DNA of 64,000 bases from Phycisphaeraceae bacterium. GTDB taxonomy: Bacteria > Planctomycetota > Phycisphaerae > Phycisphaerales > Phycisphaeraceae. Position numbers and translations under genes: made by a program. The notes below the pieces were generated by a model that saw only the letters and a list, made by a program, of their open reading frames with translations, was not told the origin of the DNA and did no database searches. The DNA is taken from contig JANQFR010000026.1 in assembly GCA_028277745.1 (NCBI GenBank), positions 43,297 to 107,296 on the forward strand. The letters are read 5' to 3'. Every line of letters starts with the position of its first letter. The first letter of the stretch is position 1. This document shows, piece after piece, positions 46,440 through 58,229 of this stretch.

Positions 46440-46508
46440 AGTCTAAGTGAATTCCCTATGCCCCCGGAAGGGCTCGGTTCGGGTTTGTCCCGACCGGGCC
46501 TTTTTTTA
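46440..46508 (+). ncRNA. candidate small RNA or leader/attenuator
   Basis: It is bounded by a good promoter and a strong terminator, with no convincing protein frame inside. It lies directly upstream of the YdjY-like gene, whose own -10 box follows the terminator, so an independent small RNA is more likely than an attenuator. Confidence 0.4.
46471..46507 (+). terminator. rho-independent terminator
   Basis: GGCTCGGTTCGGG pairs with CCCGACCGGGCC across a TTTGT loop, with one bulge, followed by seven T residues (46501-46507). Confidence 0.7.
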
Positions 46509-46534
46509 TCCCGTGCCGGGTTTGGCGCATGACG

Positions 46535-46540
46535 TATCAT
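46535..46540 (+). promoter_or_regulatory. -10-like box TATCAT, leaderless spacing
   Basis: It lies 6 nt before the ATG at 46547 and favours that start for the YdjY-like gene over the ATG at 46529, which lies upstream of the box. Confidence 0.45.
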
Positions 46541-46546
46541 AGCTGC

Positions 46547-47311
46547 ATGCGATGCCCCCTCCGGCGTATGAAGTGGCGAGCCCTGGCGGCGGTGTTGGGG
46601 GTATGGGCGACGGGGGTTTCGGCGACTGCGGATCAAGACGCTCCAAAGCCTGGCGAGGCCGACAATCGCTCGACCTGGCCCGGAATTCGGTTGAATCTGG
46701 AGGACCGCTGGGTCGATCTGGAAGCGACGGTGGTGCTGCGGGAGGGGGAATGGGTGGAACTCCTGGCCTGCACCCCCAACTCCCGGGAGCACGAATCGGT
46801 GCTGACGGTCGACGCGAAGCCCAGCCACGTGCACCTGGCGTTGCTGGCCCTGGGGCTGGAGCCGGGCCAGCCGCGGACGGCCCGGCGGGTGGGGCAGGAG
46901 TGGGTTTCCGAGGGGCCCAGCGGGCCGCCGGTCGCGGTGTCGGTGGTGACTTCTGACGAAGACGGGGAGGAAACACAGACGCCCGCCAGCCGATGGATCG
47001 TGCGTCAGAAAAGCGGCGAACCGCTTGCGGACGAGCCCTGGGTGTTTGCCGGGTCGCGGTTTGTCAAGCTCAACCAGCAGGACATTTACGCGGCCGACCT
47101 CAACGGCAGCGTGGTGAGCATCGTCAATTTCGGTGACGAGGTGCTGGCCCGGCGCACGGACCTGACGAACCAGACCGACGCCCAGGCGTTTGACGCCAAT
47201 ACCGAGGCGATCCCCCCGATCGGCACGCGGGTAATCCTGCGTCTGAAGCCGCTCGACGACGACGCCCCGGCCGATGTCGAGCAGCGGTCCGCCGGGCTTG
47301 GCGATAAATGA
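46547..47311 (+). CDS. YdjY-domain secreted protein
   Basis: A 254-residue protein. It has a signal peptide (MKWRALAAVLGVWATGVSATA) and a domain with the YdjY pattern: VDLEATVVLREGEWVELLAC, THESVLTVDAKPSHVHLALL-like spacing (here EHESVLTVDAKPSHVHLALL), and a C-terminal block VKLNQQDIYAADLNGSVVSI. YdjY-like proteins are common in planctomycetes, usually secreted, and of unknown function. The start is placed at 46547 because of the TATCAT 6 nt upstream; the ATG at 46529 lies before that box. Confidence 0.82.
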   Translation: MRCPLRRMKWRALAAVLGVWATGVSATADQDAPKPGEADNRSTWPGIRLNLEDRWVDLEATVVLREGEWVELLACTPNSREHESVLTVDAKPSHVHLALLALGLEPGQPRTARRVGQEWVSEGPSGPPVAVSVVTSDEDGEETQTPASRWIVRQKSGEPLADEPWVFAGSRFVKLNQQDIYAADLNGSVVSIVNFGDEVLARRTDLTNQTDAQAFDANTEAIPPIGTRVILRLKPLDDDAPADVEQRSAGLGDK

Positions 47312-47385
47312 CATTTGACACGGCCCCGCAGGGGGCGGACAATTCATAAGCTCTGTTGTTTGATCCTGTTGAGAGGTGCCGACTT

Positions 47386-47670
47386 ATGCCCCGATCCGTT
47401 TCCGCCCTGTGCTGTGCCGTCCTGCTCACCGGTCTGATCGTGACCGCGCCGGGCTGCGAGAGCGAGCCCAAATCGGTCGACCCCGTCTCGGTGGAGGAGA
47501 TCCGCAAGGACATGACGCCCGAACTGTTCAGCACGGGTAAGAGCGAGGGACAGGCGGCCAACCACAACGCCCGGGTCATCGACAACAACACCCGCGGCAT
47601 CTGGGACGACCTGAGCCGACTGTTCTTCTTCGACGAGACCTCGCCGCTGACCCCCTACCCGACGCCCTGA
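47386..47670 (+). CDS. small lipoprotein of unknown function
   Basis: A 94-residue protein with a lipoprotein signal peptide: RSVSALCCAVLLTGLIV followed by the lipobox APGC (Cys about residue 24). The mature part is short, charged, and ends in SPLTPYPTP. Residue +2 after the Cys is Glu, so outer-membrane delivery by Lol is expected rather than retention. GAGAGG upstream (47371-47376) can act as the ribosome binding site of the ATG at 47386. It follows the YdjY-like gene after 74 bp and may share its transcript. Small lipoproteins of this type are common in planctomycetes and their roles are unknown. Confidence 0.75.
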   Translation: MPRSVSALCCAVLLTGLIVTAPGCESEPKSVDPVSVEEIRKDMTPELFSTGKSEGQAANHNARVIDNNTRGIWDDLSRLFFFDETSPLTPYPTP

Positions 47671-47988
47671 CCGGGTTATCGGTCCTCTCTCCCGACAAGC
47701 ATGTACATAAGAAGCCGGACCTGAGCAAAGCGAAGGTCCGGATAGATTGCTCCAATGCGCTCGGCCCTCCGCTTCGCCCGAGCCCGGCTTCATCAACAAG
47801 ATCGTTTGGGTCACTTCTCACGCGCGATGTGAGATAGGGGCAGGCGTGGGATTAAGCCCAGACCTGCGACAGACGATATTGATACCGTCTGAACTTTCAA
47901 TGAGGGGGTTCAGCATTAACCGGGCCAAGCGATCCATGGCTGATCGCATTTTCTTGTCAAGCGCCCGAAGCCGCCTGGAGCTGTTGTA
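47671..47988. other. 318-bp intergenic region
   Basis: It holds a two-hairpin palindromic element (47711-47791, listed separately) and the promoter region of the PilZ gene. A GCGATC/GATCGC inverted repeat with 8-nt spacing lies near 47929-47948. No gene or riboswitch is visible. Confidence 0.5.
47711..47791. repeat. two-hairpin palindromic element
   Basis: The outer arms GAAGCCGG (47711-47718) and CCGGCTTC (47784-47791) enclose two hairpins: CCGGACCT/AGGTCCGG (47715-47741) and GCTCGG/CCGAGC (47759-47783). The layout recalls the cloverleaf at 60298. It may also act as a terminator for the lipoprotein gene, although there is no T-run. Confidence 0.45.
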
Positions 47989-48456
47989 ATGGCTACGCAG
48001 CCGCCTGAGTCACTTCTGAAAGAGCTGGATCAACTCGAAGGCATCCGTGATCCAAGCAAGCAGACCCTGGCCCAGCGCCAGTTCCAGCGGTTCGTGGTTC
48101 GGGCGGACGCCGAGCTGCACCCGATGAACCGGAGCCGGCTGGACGCCACGCCGATGGAGGTCAAGCTCCGCGACGTCGGCCGGGGCGGGGTGGGCTTCAT
48201 CTGTTCAGAGCCCCTCGCGATCGATTCTCCTTGGCGCCTTGCGCTGATGAACCAGGGCTACAAGGTCGGCGAACAAGCCTTGATCGTGCGTCATTGCCGC
48301 AAGATCAACAACCAGCTCTACCTGGTCGGCGGCCAGTTCGTCATCGAAACCGGGATGCTGGTGATGCTCGGCGTGAACCCCGGCGCGTTGGCGAATCAAA
48401 CCGATGCGGACCGTGACGACGCGGCGACCTTCCTTCCGCCGGCGGACGTCGCCTGA
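47989..48456 (+). CDS. PilZ-domain protein
   Basis: A 155-residue protein with a PilZ-like domain: the RQFQRFVVRADAEL start (RxxxR-type c-di-GMP contact) and the RDVGRGGVGFICSEPL block (DxSxxG-type, here DVGRGG). PilZ domains bind c-di-GMP and control motility, pili or exopolysaccharide. GGAG at 47977-47980 lies 8 nt before the ATG. It is not near a diguanylate cyclase. Its possible effector could be the pilus-like machinery of the 11-19 kb cluster, which is speculation. Confidence 0.78.
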   Translation: MATQPPESLLKELDQLEGIRDPSKQTLAQRQFQRFVVRADAELHPMNRSRLDATPMEVKLRDVGRGGVGFICSEPLAIDSPWRLALMNQGYKVGEQALIVRHCRKINNQLYLVGGQFVIETGMLVMLGVNPGALANQTDADRDDAATFLPPADVA

Positions 48457-48483
48457 CGCCGGTCCGCGGGGCGGGGCGGCCGT

Positions 48484-49026
48484 TCAGGACAACGAAAGAC
48501 CAACCGCGGCGCCCTTCATCGCGGACGCCATCCGCACCGCCTCATGAACATGCTCGTCGGTCAGGCCGTGCCGCAGCACGCTCGCCTCGTGCGATTGCAC
48601 GCACATCTCGCACCCTTCCAGGGCGGCGACCGCCAGCGACATCAGCTCGAAGTCGGCCTTGCTGGTCAGCGGCCTGGCCATCCGCTGCATCCGCAATTGC
48701 GCGGGCTTGCGGGCGTAGGCCTCCTTGTCCTTCATGAAGTGGCGGAACCGGTAGTAGACCGTGTTCATCCCCATGATCGCCGCGGCCGCTTTCGCGTCGG
48801 CCAGGACGCCCTCGTCGATCTCGGCGGCTTCCGCGTCCGCGACGACCGCGTCGCGCAGGGCCGCGCAGCCGATGAAGTAAGCCGACGCCAGCGCCACGCC
48901 CCAGAGCTGGCCCTCGCTGAGCGTTTGCGCGTTGAACACGCCCCCAAGGTTCAGCCGCAGGTCCTTGGCGTCGTCGGGGATCTGCTCGCGAAGTGCATCG
49001 AGATGGGTGGTCGCTACAACCGCCAT
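48484..49026 (-). CDS. ahpD: AhpD-type alkylhydroperoxidase
   Basis: A 180-residue protein with the AhpD active site CEMCVQSH (Cys-x2-Cys-x3-His) preceded by LEG, and the conserved FKDKEAYARKPAQLRMQ-like region (here FMKDKEAYARKPAQLRMQRM). AhpD passes electrons to AhpC and has peroxidase activity of its own. The ATG at 49026 is preferred: GAGGAG lies 7 nt upstream, while a start at 49041 would add five residues. It is 21 bp downstream of ahpC on the same strand, forming the ahpC-ahpD pair known from actinobacteria. Confidence 0.93.
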   Translation of the reverse strand: MAVVATTHLDALREQIPDDAKDLRLNLGGVFNAQTLSEGQLWGVALASAYFIGCAALRDAVVADAEAAEIDEGVLADAKAAAAIMGMNTVYYRFRHFMKDKEAYARKPAQLRMQRMARPLTSKADFELMSLAVAALEGCEMCVQSHEASVLRHGLTDEHVHEAVRMASAMKGAAVGLSLS

Positions 49027-49047
49027 GGCGTCTCTCCTCAACGGCCT

Positions 49048-49578
49048 TTAGTCGACCGACACGTACGGGTCGCCCTTCTCCCAGTTGCACGGGCACAATT
49101 CATCCGACTGGATGGCGTCGAGCACGCGCAGGATCTCGTTGACGTTGCGGCCGACCGAGAGGCTGTTGGCCTGGACCCACTGGATCACGCCGTGCGGGTC
49201 GACCACGAAGGTGGCGCGGAGGCAGACGCCCTCTTCCGGATCGAGGATGCCCAACTCGGCCGCCAGCCGTTGGGCGGCGAGCAGCGGATAGGACAGTTCG
49301 CGCAGGTTGTCATGCGACCGGCGCCACGCGAGGTGCGAGAATTCGTTGTCGGTGCTGCCGCCGTAGACCGCGCAATCGCGGTCCTTGAACTCGCCGATCC
49401 GCCGGCCGAACTCGGCGATCTCGGTCGGGCAGACAAAGGTGAAGTCTTTGGGGTAGAAGAAAAAGACCTTCCACTGGCCCTTGTCGTCTTCGTGGGTGAT
49501 TTTTCTGAGGTCGGTCTGCTCCAGGCCGCAGCAAGCCTGGCACTCGAAGCTGGGGAAGTAATCGCCGACGGTCAGCAT
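49048..49578 (-). CDS. ahpC: AhpC-type peroxiredoxin
   Basis: A 176-residue peroxiredoxin with the peroxidatic Cys in FTFVCPTEIAEFG, the DNEFSHLAW block, and the resolving Cys in CPCNWEKGD near the C-terminus. The DLRKITHEDDKGQWKVFFFYP region matches the actinobacterial-type AhpC that is reduced by AhpD rather than AhpF, in agreement with the ahpD gene downstream. It detoxifies hydroperoxides and peroxynitrite. GGAG lies a few bases before the start. Confidence 0.95.
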   Translation of the reverse strand: MLTVGDYFPSFECQACCGLEQTDLRKITHEDDKGQWKVFFFYPKDFTFVCPTEIAEFGRRIGEFKDRDCAVYGGSTDNEFSHLAWRRSHDNLRELSYPLLAAQRLAAELGILDPEEGVCLRATFVVDPHGVIQWVQANSLSVGRNVNEILRVLDAIQSDELCPCNWEKGDPYVSVD

Positions 49579-49698
49579 GATCGCGGTCTCCGGTGGATCG
49601 GGTTGTGAACGGGAGCGGGCGGCCGTCCGCCCGCGGGCAGGTCAGGGAATGTAGGCGTAGTTCATCCGCAGGTCAAGAACAGAGGCCGAGGGCAGGGG

Positions 49699-49720
49699 CG
49701 CGCCCCCCGTGAGGGGCGCG
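49699..49720. repeat. GC hairpin between ahpC and the surface protein gene
   Basis: CGCGCCCC (49699-49706) pairs with GGGGCGCG (49713-49720), followed by GCCATAAACC, which recalls the TAAAC tail of the REP-like family. It may also help end the transcript of the gene at 49769. Confidence 0.4.
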
Positions 49721-49768
49721 GCCATAAACCCGGTCCGGTTCTTTCCAATGTGTTCTGCGCTTGTTGGA

Positions 49769-50770
49769 TCAGCGTCGGCGGCGCCACATCATCCCCACGA
49801 GCATGGCGGCGAGCCCGGAAGTGAAAGCGGTGGGGTTGGGGACAATGATCGGCGGCATACCGCCCACGGCATGAATCTGGCCCTGGCCGCTGAGCGCGTC
49901 CACCGCCACGGAGCCCCAGATGTTGTTGGGGCCCTTGTTCAATGCCGCGTCGGGCGCGAGGATGTTGCCCAGCCAGGCGTTGTTGCCCAGCGTCAGGTCC
50001 GTCAGACCCGCGAAGTTCCAGAGCAACGACTTGGGGCCTTCGTCATTGTCGTCCGCGAGGTCGTTGAGGATACCGTTGAAGCCGCCGTCGGTCAGATTGA
50101 AGTTGGCGTTGATGTCGGTGATGTTCAAGCTGCCGATGTCGGTCACGTTGATGACCAACGCGTCGATGCCGATCGAATCAAGCACGGTGATGGACTTGCC
50201 CTTGAAGATGTCGCTGGCGCTGACGTTGAGATACGCGGCGCCGGAGGCGTCCTTGCCGGTGATGGTGACCACGCCGTTGTTGTTCTGATCGGCGGCGGCG
50301 TTGAATGTGGCGGTGCTGCCTCGGCCGGCGTAGAAGGCGGACGCGTCCCGGAGCTCAGACAGCCGTGTGTTGAACTGGCCGACCTCGGCGGGCGAGAGCT
50401 GAGACGACGGCGTGCCGGGTTGGAGTGAGCCGTTGAGCGCGCCCCCGTAGGCGACGGACGTGTTCTGCTGGACGTTCGGAGCCGTGTTGGCGTTGAGGTT
50501 CCCGAGCACGACGACGCTGGTCTGGCCGGCGATGTTGGGGCTGGGCGAGTTGGCGAAGTTCATGGAGGTGTTGAGCGTCAAGTCTCCGGCGAACAAGGAC
50601 TTGCCATGAACGCTGACCGTGCTGTCAAACGTCTGTTGACCGCCGAAGGTGATCAGCGTGTACTCGTTGATCAACAGGCTGCCCGCCCGGCAAGGTGTGA
50701 TCGAAACCAGCAAACTCACGATCACCGCAAAAAAGGCGGCGAAACGAACATTCCCCTCAGCAACAATCAT
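49769..50770 (-). CDS. choice-of-anchor A family surface protein with variant sorting signal
   Basis: A 333-residue protein. It has a signal peptide (RFAAFFAVIVSLLVSITPCRA) and a domain of the choice-of-anchor A type: EYTLITFGGQQTFDSTVSVH, SVVVLGNLNANTA, and LLWNFAGLTDLTLGNNAWLG with the NILAPDA block. The C-terminus is a short hydrophobic helix plus RRRR, but the motif before it is VPNPTAF rather than IPEPAS, so it is a PEP-CTERM-like variant. A strong ribosome binding site (GAGGAGAG) precedes the ATG. It is probably a surface-anchored adhesin-like protein. Confidence 0.85.
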   Translation of the reverse strand: MIVAEGNVRFAAFFAVIVSLLVSITPCRAGSLLINEYTLITFGGQQTFDSTVSVHGKSLFAGDLTLNTSMNFANSPSPNIAGQTSVVVLGNLNANTAPNVQQNTSVAYGGALNGSLQPGTPSSQLSPAEVGQFNTRLSELRDASAFYAGRGSTATFNAAADQNNNGVVTITGKDASGAAYLNVSASDIFKGKSITVLDSIGIDALVINVTDIGSLNITDINANFNLTDGGFNGILNDLADDNDEGPKSLLWNFAGLTDLTLGNNAWLGNILAPDAALNKGPNNIWGSVAVDALSGQGQIHAVGGMPPIIVPNPTAFTSGLAAMLVGMMWRRRR

Positions 50771-51045
50771 CTTCTTCTCTCCTCAACAGTATTTGTGTGA
50801 GCGCCGTCTATGAACGGCAGGGGCAGCGGTATCGCCTCGCAGAATTCGCATCTGCTTCCGATACCCTCCAACACCCATTGCAGGCTAGCCGGGGTACTCT
50901 ACTGGGATCACCGGAAAGATCAAGGCCGTCCTTGCCCGGATATCGTAAAATTACTGTAAATTTGTTTGCGCGCCTATGCTCAGCCCGGGGTCGCCGTAAA
51001 TAACAGACAAAACCGTCGGACGAAGAACCCCCTCTTCAAGCTGGC

Positions 51046-52368
51046 TCACGCCACCGGCAGGGGCAGCAGGTCGTCGATCCGGACCGGGGCGCCGGTTTCG
51101 ATCGACCGGTTGGCGGCCACGCCCAGCAGGATCGACGCGGCGCCCTGCAGGTGGTCGGCGTCGCGCCCCAGCGGATCGGGCGGGGTGTCGGGCAGGAAGA
51201 TCCGTCTGAGGATCTGCGCATCGCCCCCGCCGTGTCCGCCCACCGCCTTGGGGATTTCGATGTCCCGCGGCGGCTCGAACATACGCTGGAGCCGGATGTA
51301 CTTCTCCCCGGCGTACTGGTCGGCCGCGAGTTCTTCATCGCTCTGCCCCTGGATCACGTGGCCCTTGCCCCGGGAGAAGTACTCGACCTGCCCCTGTGTG
51401 CCGTTGATGGTCAGGCGTTCGCCCTCCCAGGGGCAGTACGCGATCAGCGAATAGTTCAGGATGACGCCGCCGCGGTAGGAAGCGATCACCGCCATGGTGT
51501 CCTCGGCGCTGATGGGCCAGCGGCCCTCGCCGGCGAAGACGTTGCGGTCACGGACGTAGCCCGAGTCGGTCTCGGCGTCGAGATAGAGCGACTTCATGTG
51601 CTTGTTGTCGTCGAGTGTGAGCGCGAACGGGTCTTCCTGCCGGGTGACGTGGCCGGTGTAGCGGTCGTAGTCGTATCGCTCGCCCCGGGCGTCGGCGTTG
51701 CGCTGGCCGTAGAACTTCAAGCCGCCCATCGCGCTGACGACGGCGGGGTGGTCGTCGATGATCCAGTTGACCAGGTCGAAGTGATGGGTGGACTTGTGGA
51801 CCAGCAGCCCGCCGGACTTGTCTTTCTCGCGGTGCCAACGGCGGAAGTAGTCGGCGCCGTGGCTGGTGTCGAGCCGCCACTGGAAGTCGACCAGGGTCGG
51901 CCGGCCGATCACGCCGCTCTGGACGACCTCGCGGAGCTTACTGAAGGCGGGCATGTAGCGGTAGTTGAACGCGACGCGCAACGCCCGGCCGGTCCGCTCG
52001 ACCGCGTCGAGGATGGCCTGGGCCTTCTCGGCGTCGATCGTCATCGGCTTCTCGGTCACCGCGTCGCAGCCCAGTTCCACGGCTCGGATGATGTAGTGGT
52101 GGTGCGTGCTGTCCATGGATGTCACGATCACGACGTCGGGCTTGACCTGTTCGATCATGCGTTCGAAGTCGTCGGCGGGATAGGTCGGGACCGGCTCGTG
52201 CCCGAACGCGTCGGCCAGGTGGCGGTTCCAGTGGTCCATCCGGGCCGGGCTGATGTCACAGAGGCCCACGAGCTGGGCGTGGTCCTTGAAATCGCCTGCG
52301 ATGGCGTCCAGGTACATCCGGCAACGGCCTCCGGTTCCGACGATGGCGTAGCGCTTTCGATCTGACAT
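51046..52368 (-). CDS. Gfo/Idh/MocA family oxidoreductase
   Basis: A 440-residue dehydrogenase. The N-terminal Rossmann motif is [16 protein letters not shown] (GxGxxx-type), and the family block [19 protein letters not shown] contains the conserved EKP. The C-terminal substrate domain is longer than the usual 330-360 residue total. It probably oxidises or reduces a sugar or cyclitol using NAD(P). It lies divergently beside an AraC-type regulator with only 17 bp between the starts, so that regulator probably controls it. Confidence 0.88.
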   Translation of the reverse strand: MSDRKRYAIVGTGGRCRMYLDAIAGDFKDHAQLVGLCDISPARMDHWNRHLADAFGHEPVPTYPADDFERMIEQVKPDVVIVTSMDSTHHHYIIRAVELGCDAVTEKPMTIDAEKAQAILDAVERTGRALRVAFNYRYMPAFSKLREVVQSGVIGRPTLVDFQWRLDTSHGADYFRRWHREKDKSGGLLVHKSTHHFDLVNWIIDDHPAVVSAMGGLKFYGQRNADARGERYDYDRYTGHVTRQEDPFALTLDDNKHMKSLYLDAETDSGYVRDRNVFAGEGRWPISAEDTMAVIASYRGGVILNYSLIAYCPWEGERLTINGTQGQVEYFSRGKGHVIQGQSDEELAADQYAGEKYIRLQRMFEPPRDIEIPKAVGGHGGGDAQILRRIFLPDTPPDPLGRDADHLQGAASILLGVAANRSIETGAPVRIDDLLPLPVA

Positions 52369-53181
52369 GGGATGGGCTTTTCCTTATGGTCCCCGGTTTA
52401 CCTGCTTATCTTAGCCGTTTTTTCTTTTCGAGACTTGACAATATCGATCATTCTTTTAACAGTGGACGGGTGCTGGTTTATCTGGGATTGGGCGAGAGAC
52501 GTTACGGGGATCGGCCGGTGAGGCCGTACGCCCGGGGGTTCTGGGAGTTCCAGGCCTGCGTGGCGGGCGCATTCGGGCCGACGCTGCAGACCATCAGCGG
52601 GCGTCGGCTGTGGGTCTTCCCGCCGGGCGAGGCGCACGCGTGGGTCGCCCGGCCGGGGACGCGCAGCCGCGTTGCGGTCGCGCATTTCGACGCCGTCCCC
52701 GAGCCGCTGCGCCAGGCCGGGCGCGTCAGCACGGCGCTCTCGAAACGCGAGGCCGACCACGTCGAGCGGTTGCTGACGGGGGTGGAAGCCGATTACCGGC
52801 GGCCGACGAACAAGAGCGTGTTGCGGTTCGATCAGGTGCTGATCGAACTGACGGCACTGGCGTTGCGGGATGTGGCGGAAGAGCCGCTGGCGTCGGGGCC
52901 GCGCGCGGTGGACCGGGCGCTGGCGTGGTACGCCGAGCACCTGGCCCAGGCGCCGGGCGTGGAGGACCTCGCGGGCGCGGCGGCGGTGTCGGCGAGCCAC
53001 CTGCACCGGCTGTTCAAGGCGGCGCGGGGCGCGGGGCCTCAGGCGGTGATGCGCCAAGTGCAGATGGAGCGGGCGTGCGCCCTGATGCGGGCGACGGGCC
53101 TGCCGCTGGCGCAGGTGGCCGAGGCGTGCGGGTTCTCGTCGGCCAGCGCATTCTCGCGGGCGTTCAAGCAGGCCCGGGGCG

Positions 53182-56694
<3,513 letters not shown>

Positions 56695-56702
56695 GGCCGG
56701 GG

Positions 56703-56708
56703 AGTATA
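56703..56708 (-). promoter_or_regulatory. -10-like box TATACT of carB, leaderless spacing
   Basis: It lies 8 nt before the carB ATG at 56694 on the minus strand. Confidence 0.45.
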
Positions 56709-56802
56709 ACCGCACCGGGGTCCGGGCCCCACCGCGAGCGGGATCGGGATGATCCCCAGACGACGCCGGCGGGATCGTCGCCGCTGCCGGGCCTTCCTGG
56801 GC

Positions 56803-57288
56803 TCAGTCGTGCACCTCGATGATTTCCGCCGACACGGCGTCGAGGTCCAGCACCGCGCAGGTGCAGCGGTCGTTGACCCAGCCGCAGCACTCGCCGGGGT
56901 TGAGCAGGAGCTTGCCGTCGCGCATCTCCACCGAGGCGGTGTGGTTGTGGCCGGAGATGACCACGTCGGCCGAGGCGAGGGTTTCCGCGTCGAACCAGTC
57001 GATGAAGTGGTGCATCGCGATGGTCTTCCCGCCGATCGACGTCACCAGGGGGCCGTCCACGATATTGGGGAGCACCGTTTTCAGCCCCGTGCGTTCGCCG
57101 TCGTTGTTGCCGTAGATGCAGTGCAGCGGGACCGAGAGTTTGTCGGGCGCGATCAACTGGGCCGCGAACGGCGCGACGTAGTCCCCCGCGTGAAACACGG
57201 CCCCCACCCCCAGCCGGCGGAACATCGACACGGCCCGCGCAAAAGTGGGTAGCCGGTCGTGGGTGTCGCTGATCACGCCGATTTTCAT
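56803..57288 (-). CDS. YfcE/MJ0936-family metallophosphoesterase
   Basis: A 161-residue phosphodiesterase with all metal-binding motifs of the family: SDTHD, GDYV, YGNNDGE, MHHF and GHNHTA. It hydrolyses phosphodiesters with divalent metals; the physiological substrate is not known. The minus-strand CATACT (57298-57303) 9 nt before the ATG suggests a leaderless transcript. It is divergent from the TPR gene. Confidence 0.93.
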   Translation of the reverse strand: MKIGVISDTHDRLPTFARAVSMFRRLGVGAVFHAGDYVAPFAAQLIAPDKLSVPLHCIYGNNDGERTGLKTVLPNIVDGPLVTSIGGKTIAMHHFIDWFDAETLASADVVISGHNHTASVEMRDGKLLLNPGECCGWVNDRCTCAVLDLDAVSAEIIEVHD

Positions 57289-57297
57289 GAATAATAG

Positions 57298-57303
57298 AGT
57301 ATG
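57298..57303 (-). promoter_or_regulatory. -10-like box CATACT, leaderless spacing
   Basis: It lies 9 nt before the ATG of the YfcE-like gene at 57288. Confidence 0.35.
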
Positions 57304-57353
57304 AATGTCGGGTTAGAGAGGCAAACCGCCGCGTGAAACGTTACGCTTCGCGG

Positions 57354-57668
57354 ATGGCTGATCGACTTGAACAACTGCAGAAACTTCAGGCGGCCGATCC
57401 CAACGACGCGGACGTGCCGTACATGCTCGCCCTCGAGCACGCTAAGCGCGGCGACCTGGCCGACGCCTTCAAGTGGCTGGACAAGACGCTGTCCCTTGAG
57501 CCGCGCTACCTTTACGCGTACTTTCAAAAGGGCAAACTGCTCGCGCAGCAAGGCGACGAGGCGACGGCCCGGTCCGTCCTGGAAGCGGGCATCAAGATGG
57601 CCGCCGAAGTCAACGACGCCAAGGCGTTGAGCGAGCTTGAGGGCCTGCTCGAATCGATCACGTCGTAA
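57354..57668 (+). CDS. small tetratricopeptide repeat protein
   Basis: A 104-residue helical protein with at least two TPR motifs: DVPYMLALEHAKRGDLADAF then KWLDKTLSLEPRYLYAYFQKG with the typical A/G-spacing, followed by a third partial unit (LLAQQGDEATARSVLEAG). The ATG at 57354 is used; an upstream in-frame ATG at 57333 adds seven residues. TPR proteins mediate protein contacts. It is a single gene, followed by a REP-like hairpin before kdsC on the other strand. Confidence 0.85.
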   Translation: MADRLEQLQKLQAADPNDADVPYMLALEHAKRGDLADAFKWLDKTLSLEPRYLYAYFQKGKLLAQQGDEATARSVLEAGIKMAAEVNDAKALSELEGLLESITS

Positions 57669-57699
57669 AGTCAAGCGTCTCACGCGGCGGCGGCGACAG

Positions 57700-57725
57700 C
57701 CCGGCCCTGCGGGCCGGCGCTGAAC
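57700..57725 (+). repeat. REP-like hairpin with CGCTGAAC tail
   Basis: A perfect stem CCGGCCC/GGGCCGG, loop TGC, and a variant tail CGCTGAAC. It lies between the convergent TPR and kdsC genes. Confidence 0.6.
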
Positions 57726-58229
57726 TCATCCCCCGAACCGCGCCAACACCGCCTCCCACTTGCCCGCTTCCCGCAGCACGTGCTCCACCGCCTCGCGCGC
57801 CGCGCCGCGGCCTCCGGGCGCCTGGGTGACGAAACGGGCGGCCGCCTTGACGTCGATGCTCGCGTCCGCGACCGCCATGGGAAAGCCGACCCGCTTCATC
57901 GCCGGCAGGTCGAGCACGTCGTCGCCAAGGTAGGCGGCGTGCTCGGCCGCGACGCCCGAGTCGTTCAATATCTTCGCCAGCCCCGCCGCCTTGCCGTCGC
58001 AGCCGTGGACGTAGTGGTCCACCTTCAGCTCGGCGACCCGCCGGTCCACCGCCGGCGACGACCGCGCGGTCAGCACCGCCGTCTTCACCCCCGCCTCCCG
58101 GCAGGCGCGCACGCCAAAGCCGTCCCGCACGTGGAACGCCTTGACCTCCCGCCCGGCGTCATCGTAGACGATCGACCCGTCGGTCAGGACGCCGTCGCAG
58201 TCGAAGATGATCAGGCGGATGTCGTTCAC
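57726..58229 (-). CDS. kdsC: 3-deoxy-D-manno-octulosonate 8-phosphate phosphatase
   Basis: A 167-residue HAD phosphatase with FDCDGVLTDG (nucleophile Asp and general acid Asp), TARSS, and the GDDVLDLPAM block typical of KdsC. It removes the phosphate from Kdo-8-P in lipopolysaccharide core synthesis. Its start overlaps the stop of kdsD by four bases (ATGA), so the two are translationally coupled. Presence of the pair implies Kdo and an outer membrane with LPS-like molecules. Confidence 0.93.
   Translation of the reverse strand: MNDIRLIIFDCDGVLTDGSIVYDDAGREVKAFHVRDGFGVRACREAGVKTAVLTARSSPAVDRRVAELKVDHYVHGCDGKAAGLAKILNDSGVAAEHAAYLGDDVLDLPAMKRVGFPMAVADASIDVKAAARFVTQAPGGRGAAREAVEHVLREAGKWEAVLARFGG

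Noticed and set aside
47800..47988. c-di-GMP riboswitch upstream of the PilZ gene
   Set aside because: No GEMM core motif (tetraloop and receptor) could be found in the interval.
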